13,936 bases of DNA from Actinomycetes bacterium (GTDB lineage: Bacteria; Actinomycetota; Acidimicrobiia; Acidimicrobiales; RAAP-2). A model generated the notes under the pieces. It saw nothing but the letters and a program-made list of their open reading frames with translations, was not told where the DNA came from and ran no database searches. Below are positions 11,828 to 13,936 of the stretch, piece by piece. The position numbers were made by a program, and so were the translations under genes. The stretch spans positions 1-13,936 of the forward strand of contig JAKBCT010000017.1 of assembly GCA_021807655.1 (NCBI GenBank). Direction: 5' to 3'. The first letter of the stretch is position 1, and each line of letters starts with the position of its first letter.

Positions 11828-13936
11828 GTGTCCATCACTCGACGACGACGGGCCCAACCCGCTACCTCGAGGCGCGCGCCATTGGCGAGCGCCATCGCCG
11901 CGGCGCTGCTCGCCTCGGCGCTGTTCGCCAGCGGCGTCGGCTCCAGCGGGGCGACGACCTCGCCGCCGTCGGGTCTGCCGCTCTATCAGTTCCTCAACAA
12001 CGGCACTGGCCCCTTGCCGTGGAACGCGGTCGCGCTGACCAGCGCGGTCAACAACTCGACCATGCTGGGTGGTCCTCACGCGACGAGCAACGGCTCCCTC
12101 GGCGTCCTCGCCTACCGAACAGCGAGTGACGAGGTGGCCATCTACGCCGAGACCGCCGCCGGCGTGTCCCAATGGAGTGATCTCTCCTCGAACATCGACG
12201 CCACCGCACCGGCGGCCGACCCGGTGCCAATCATCGACCCCGCGGGCAACGTCGACGCAATCTACGTCGACGCGAGTGGCAACTTGATCCTGCTAACGCC
12301 CAATGACCCGGTCAGCGCGGTGTGGCTCCATACGCATCACGATGAGGCGTGGCGACCGGTCGTGGCAACGAACCTGAGCGCTCTTACCGGCGTCACCTTC
12401 GCGGCGGGACTGGCCAGCGCCGAAGTGACCGGCCAGCAGGCGATGATCGTGGCGCGCACCACCGCCAACACGATTGAGGCCATCACGCTCACGTGGGCAC
12501 CCAACCAGCCAATCCCGTATCTCAGTTCGCCGGCTCTTAACATCTCCCAGCTCACCCACGCCACCGCGTCCAAGAGTGATCCGGTCGTCGTGCCCGGGCC
12601 GATCCCCGCCGTCGCCGCCACCGCGACCAATGGCGACCTTCAAGTCTTCTCGACGAGCCCCACCAATCCCACCGCGTGGATCGACCAGGACGTCACCCGC
12701 ATGACCGGGGGCCCGCGACTCGTTGGAGCCCTCGCGGCCGCGGCCTCAACGACCAGCGTCTTCGTGGCGGGTCTCAACGGACTCGGCGCCGTTGAGCTCT
12801 TCAGCGCGCCCCTGACCTCCTTCAATCAGACGACGTCCACGCCCCCGACCACGACGACCACGAGCACCACGACGATCCCGGGAACCACGACGATTCCGGG
12901 AACCACGTCGATTCCGGGAACCACGACTCCCCCCAACCCGACGCCGACCTTTCCGTGGACGGTCCTGAACGTGACCGCCGTCGCGACGGGATCGCCGCCG
13001 CTCAGCGGCACACTCTTTCTCGGCGTGACCCCGTCGCAGGTCACGATCGCCGGTGCGGCGGCCAACTGGGGTGACCTGTTCGCGTTGACCAGTTCGAGTG
13101 GCTTCGTGCCGTGGACGTCGACCGACGTGTCCGTGACCGCCGGCAGCTCGGCGCGAACCGTGGGCGGCATCGTCACGGGACTCGATCTCAACGGCGTCCT
13201 GAGCCTCTACGCCGCGGGAATCAATACGCCACCTCCCCAGGGGGTCGGCGTCTACGCGATCCCCAACAGCACGTGGACCAAGGCCGTCACCGACGGCTGG
13301 CCGATTATCAGCGAGACCGGCGGACTCGGCACCACGTCCTCGCCCTGGGTCGGGTTCACGTCGGCCAAGACCGTGGCGACGTCGCCGGACTTCCTCATGG
13401 GCCAGAGCATCTACAACGCCCACAAGCGCGTGACCTGGCTGTCGTTTTGGACGGTGAGTGGGCCACTGAAGGGTGAGACCATCGCGCCGGCGACGTACTA
13501 CGCCCACGGATTCGCCGCGGGCGCGTGGGTCGCCACCCAAATCGACCAGTACCGCAGCCTCGGCGTGGGACTGAAGCCCGACTGGGTGATCCTCGATCCC
13601 GAGGGCTACCCCGACTCGCACTCCGGGCTCGACGCCCCCGGCGGGGCCACCGGCGCCTCGCTCGCCCACTACGCCGCGTACTGGGCGGCCATGCTGCGCG
13701 GCTGGGCGAGCGGGATCGCGTCGGTCGACCCCACGCTCAACGCCGCCGTCTACGCCTCACAGTCCGAGTACCGCAACTATCACCTCGCCGCGGCACCGAT
13801 GCCGGTCTTCGTGGCCCTCGCCTTCGGCGGCGGTGGACCGATTCCCGTCCAGGGCGCTTCGGGGAGCAACGTTCGCGGCTTCATCGCCTTCAGCGCCGTG
13901 TGCACCCCGACCTCGACGCTGCAGAGCAGATCGGAA
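11828..13936 (+). CDS. Large secreted protein with propeller-like repeats, Thr/Pro linker and a C-terminal DPEGY domain (3' end outside window)
   Basis: A single frame of 703 codons runs without a stop from GTG 11828 to the last base. I know of no named gene matching it. Residues 5-8 (RRRR) and a hydrophobic stretch at about 19-37 look like a Sec signal peptide. Residues about 55-335 and 375-480 contain short recurring units with a Trp before a [DN]-x-T/S-type strand (W65, W116, W175, W284, W377, W414, W429), suggesting beta-propeller blades. A Thr/Pro linker with three TT[TS]IPG units (about 347-364) splits them. Residues about 500-700 form a different domain with FLMGQSIYNAHKRVTWLSFW, PDWVILDPEGYPDSHSG (D590, E592), HYAAYWAAMLRGWASGI and NVRGFIAFSAVCTP. 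This is reminiscent of GH25/DUF1906-like TIM-barrel hydrolases, but that is a guess. Start choice is uncertain: TAG at 11822 closes the frame upstream, and TTG 11882 would remove the basic signal-peptide region. Confidence 0.82.
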   Translation, partial: MSITRRRRAQPATSRRAPLASAIAAALLASALFASGVGSSGATTSPPSGLPLYQFLNNGTGPLPWNAVALTSAVNNSTMLGGPHATSNGSLGVLAYRTASDEVAIYAETAAGVSQWSDLSSNIDATAPAADPVPIIDPAGNVDAIYVDASGNLILLTPNDPVSAVWLHTHHDEAWRPVVATNLSALTGVTFAAGLASAEVTGQQAMIVARTTANTIEAITLTWAPNQPIPYLSSPALNISQLTHATASKSDPVVVPGPIPAVAATATNGDLQVFSTSPTNPTAWIDQDVTRMTGGPRLVGALAAAASTTSVFVAGLNGLGAVELFSAPLTSFNQTTSTPPTTTTTSTTTIPGTTTIPGTTSIPGTTTPPNPTPTFPWTVLNVTAVATGSPPLSGTLFLGVTPSQVTIAGAAANWGDLFALTSSSGFVPWTSTDVSVTAGSSARTVGGIVTGLDLNGVLSLYAAGINTPPPQGVGVYAIPNSTWTKAVTDGWPIISETGGLGTTSSPWVGFTSAKTVATSPDFLMGQSIYNAHKRVTWLSFWTVSGPLKGETIAPATYYAHGFAAGAWVATQIDQYRSLGVGLKPDWVILDPEGYPDSHSGLDAPGGATGASLAHYAAYWAAMLRGWASGIASVDPTLNAAVYASQSEYRNYHLAAAPMPVFVALAFGGGGPIPVQGASGSNVRGFIAFSAVCTPTSTLQSRSE
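12866..12928 (+). repeat. 18-bp tandem repeat coding a Thr/Pro linker
   Basis: Three full copies start at 12866, 12884 and 12902, with a half copy from 12920. The unit is accacgacgatcccggga with single-base changes, encoding the six-residue motif TT[TS]IPG. It sits within a wider Thr/Pro/Ser-rich stretch (about 12835-12945) and probably forms an extended flexible linker in the secreted protein. In-frame 18-bp units make copy number variable without frameshift. Confidence 0.9.
13928..13936. other. Probable sequencing-adapter remnant at the window end
   Basis: The final nine bases, AGATCGGAA, equal the first nine bases of the common Illumina TruSeq adapter. An exact match ending on the last base of the sequence suggests untrimmed adapter, so the last three codons of the open frame should not be trusted. 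Confidence 0.7.

Noticed and set aside
10876..11895. A 339-codon open frame on the minus strand opposite the protease gene
   Set aside because: It is Arg/Gly/Asp-rich with no motif, typical of an antisense frame in GC-rich DNA, and the plus strand has all S53 catalytic residues.
12746..13669. A 307-codon minus-strand frame with an RGSRNRRGSRDRRG repeat
   Set aside because: The repeat is merely the complement of the 18-bp Thr/Pro linker repeats. The plus-strand frame has a signal peptide and runs 703 codons.

Overview
The DNA is GC-rich throughout (G or C at most third codon positions). The order tRNA-Ser / rimO / pgsA / cinA / recA, together with a LexA box of the CGAAC-N4-GTTCG type, points to a high-GC actinobacterium. 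My best guess is an uncultivated member of the Acidimicrobiia class, but I could not test this by similarity search. The window looks like a metagenomic contig: it opens inside one gene, closes inside another, and its last nine bases equal the start of the Illumina TruSeq adapter.

Left half (1-6495), a housekeeping and stress block. The C-terminal part of a flavin-dependent monooxygenase (+) runs tail-to-tail into recA (-), and the two genes overlap by 15 bp. recA has two predicted promoters. The distal one has a perfect 14-bp LexA palindrome lying exactly between its -35 and -10. The proximal one matches the PafBC/RecA-NDp motif (TGTCAGTG-N8-TATGGT). Upstream on the same strand is a compact operon, rimO - pgsA - cinA - serine hydrolase, with overlapping or nearly touching genes. 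It begins 48 bp after a tRNA-Ser(GCU) gene. A 12-bp perfect hairpin fills most of that gap, and a 9-bp inverted repeat surrounds the likely -10 box of the tRNA promoter.

Right half (6496-13936), mostly plus strand and mostly envelope or exported proteins. It holds an orphan periplasmic solute-binding protein, a Nudix hydrolase (-), a TauE/SafE-type sulfite/anion exporter, a DUF4395-type membrane protein with two CxxC pairs, and a complete secreted S53 (sedolisin/kumamolisin) acid protease with Ig-like and FnIII-like C-terminal domains. Last comes a very large secreted protein that has no stop codon before the window ends. It shows beta-propeller-like repeats, a Thr/Pro linker of 18-bp tandem repeats, and a C-terminal domain with a DPEGY motif that I cannot assign with confidence.

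Translation signals differ between the halves. recA, the hydrolase, cinA and rimO have Shine-Dalgarno sequences. Five genes in the right half instead have a TAnnnT -10 hexamer 6-10 nt before the start codon and no Shine-Dalgarno, as expected for leaderless mRNAs. I saw no CRISPR array, insertion sequence, phage gene or intein.
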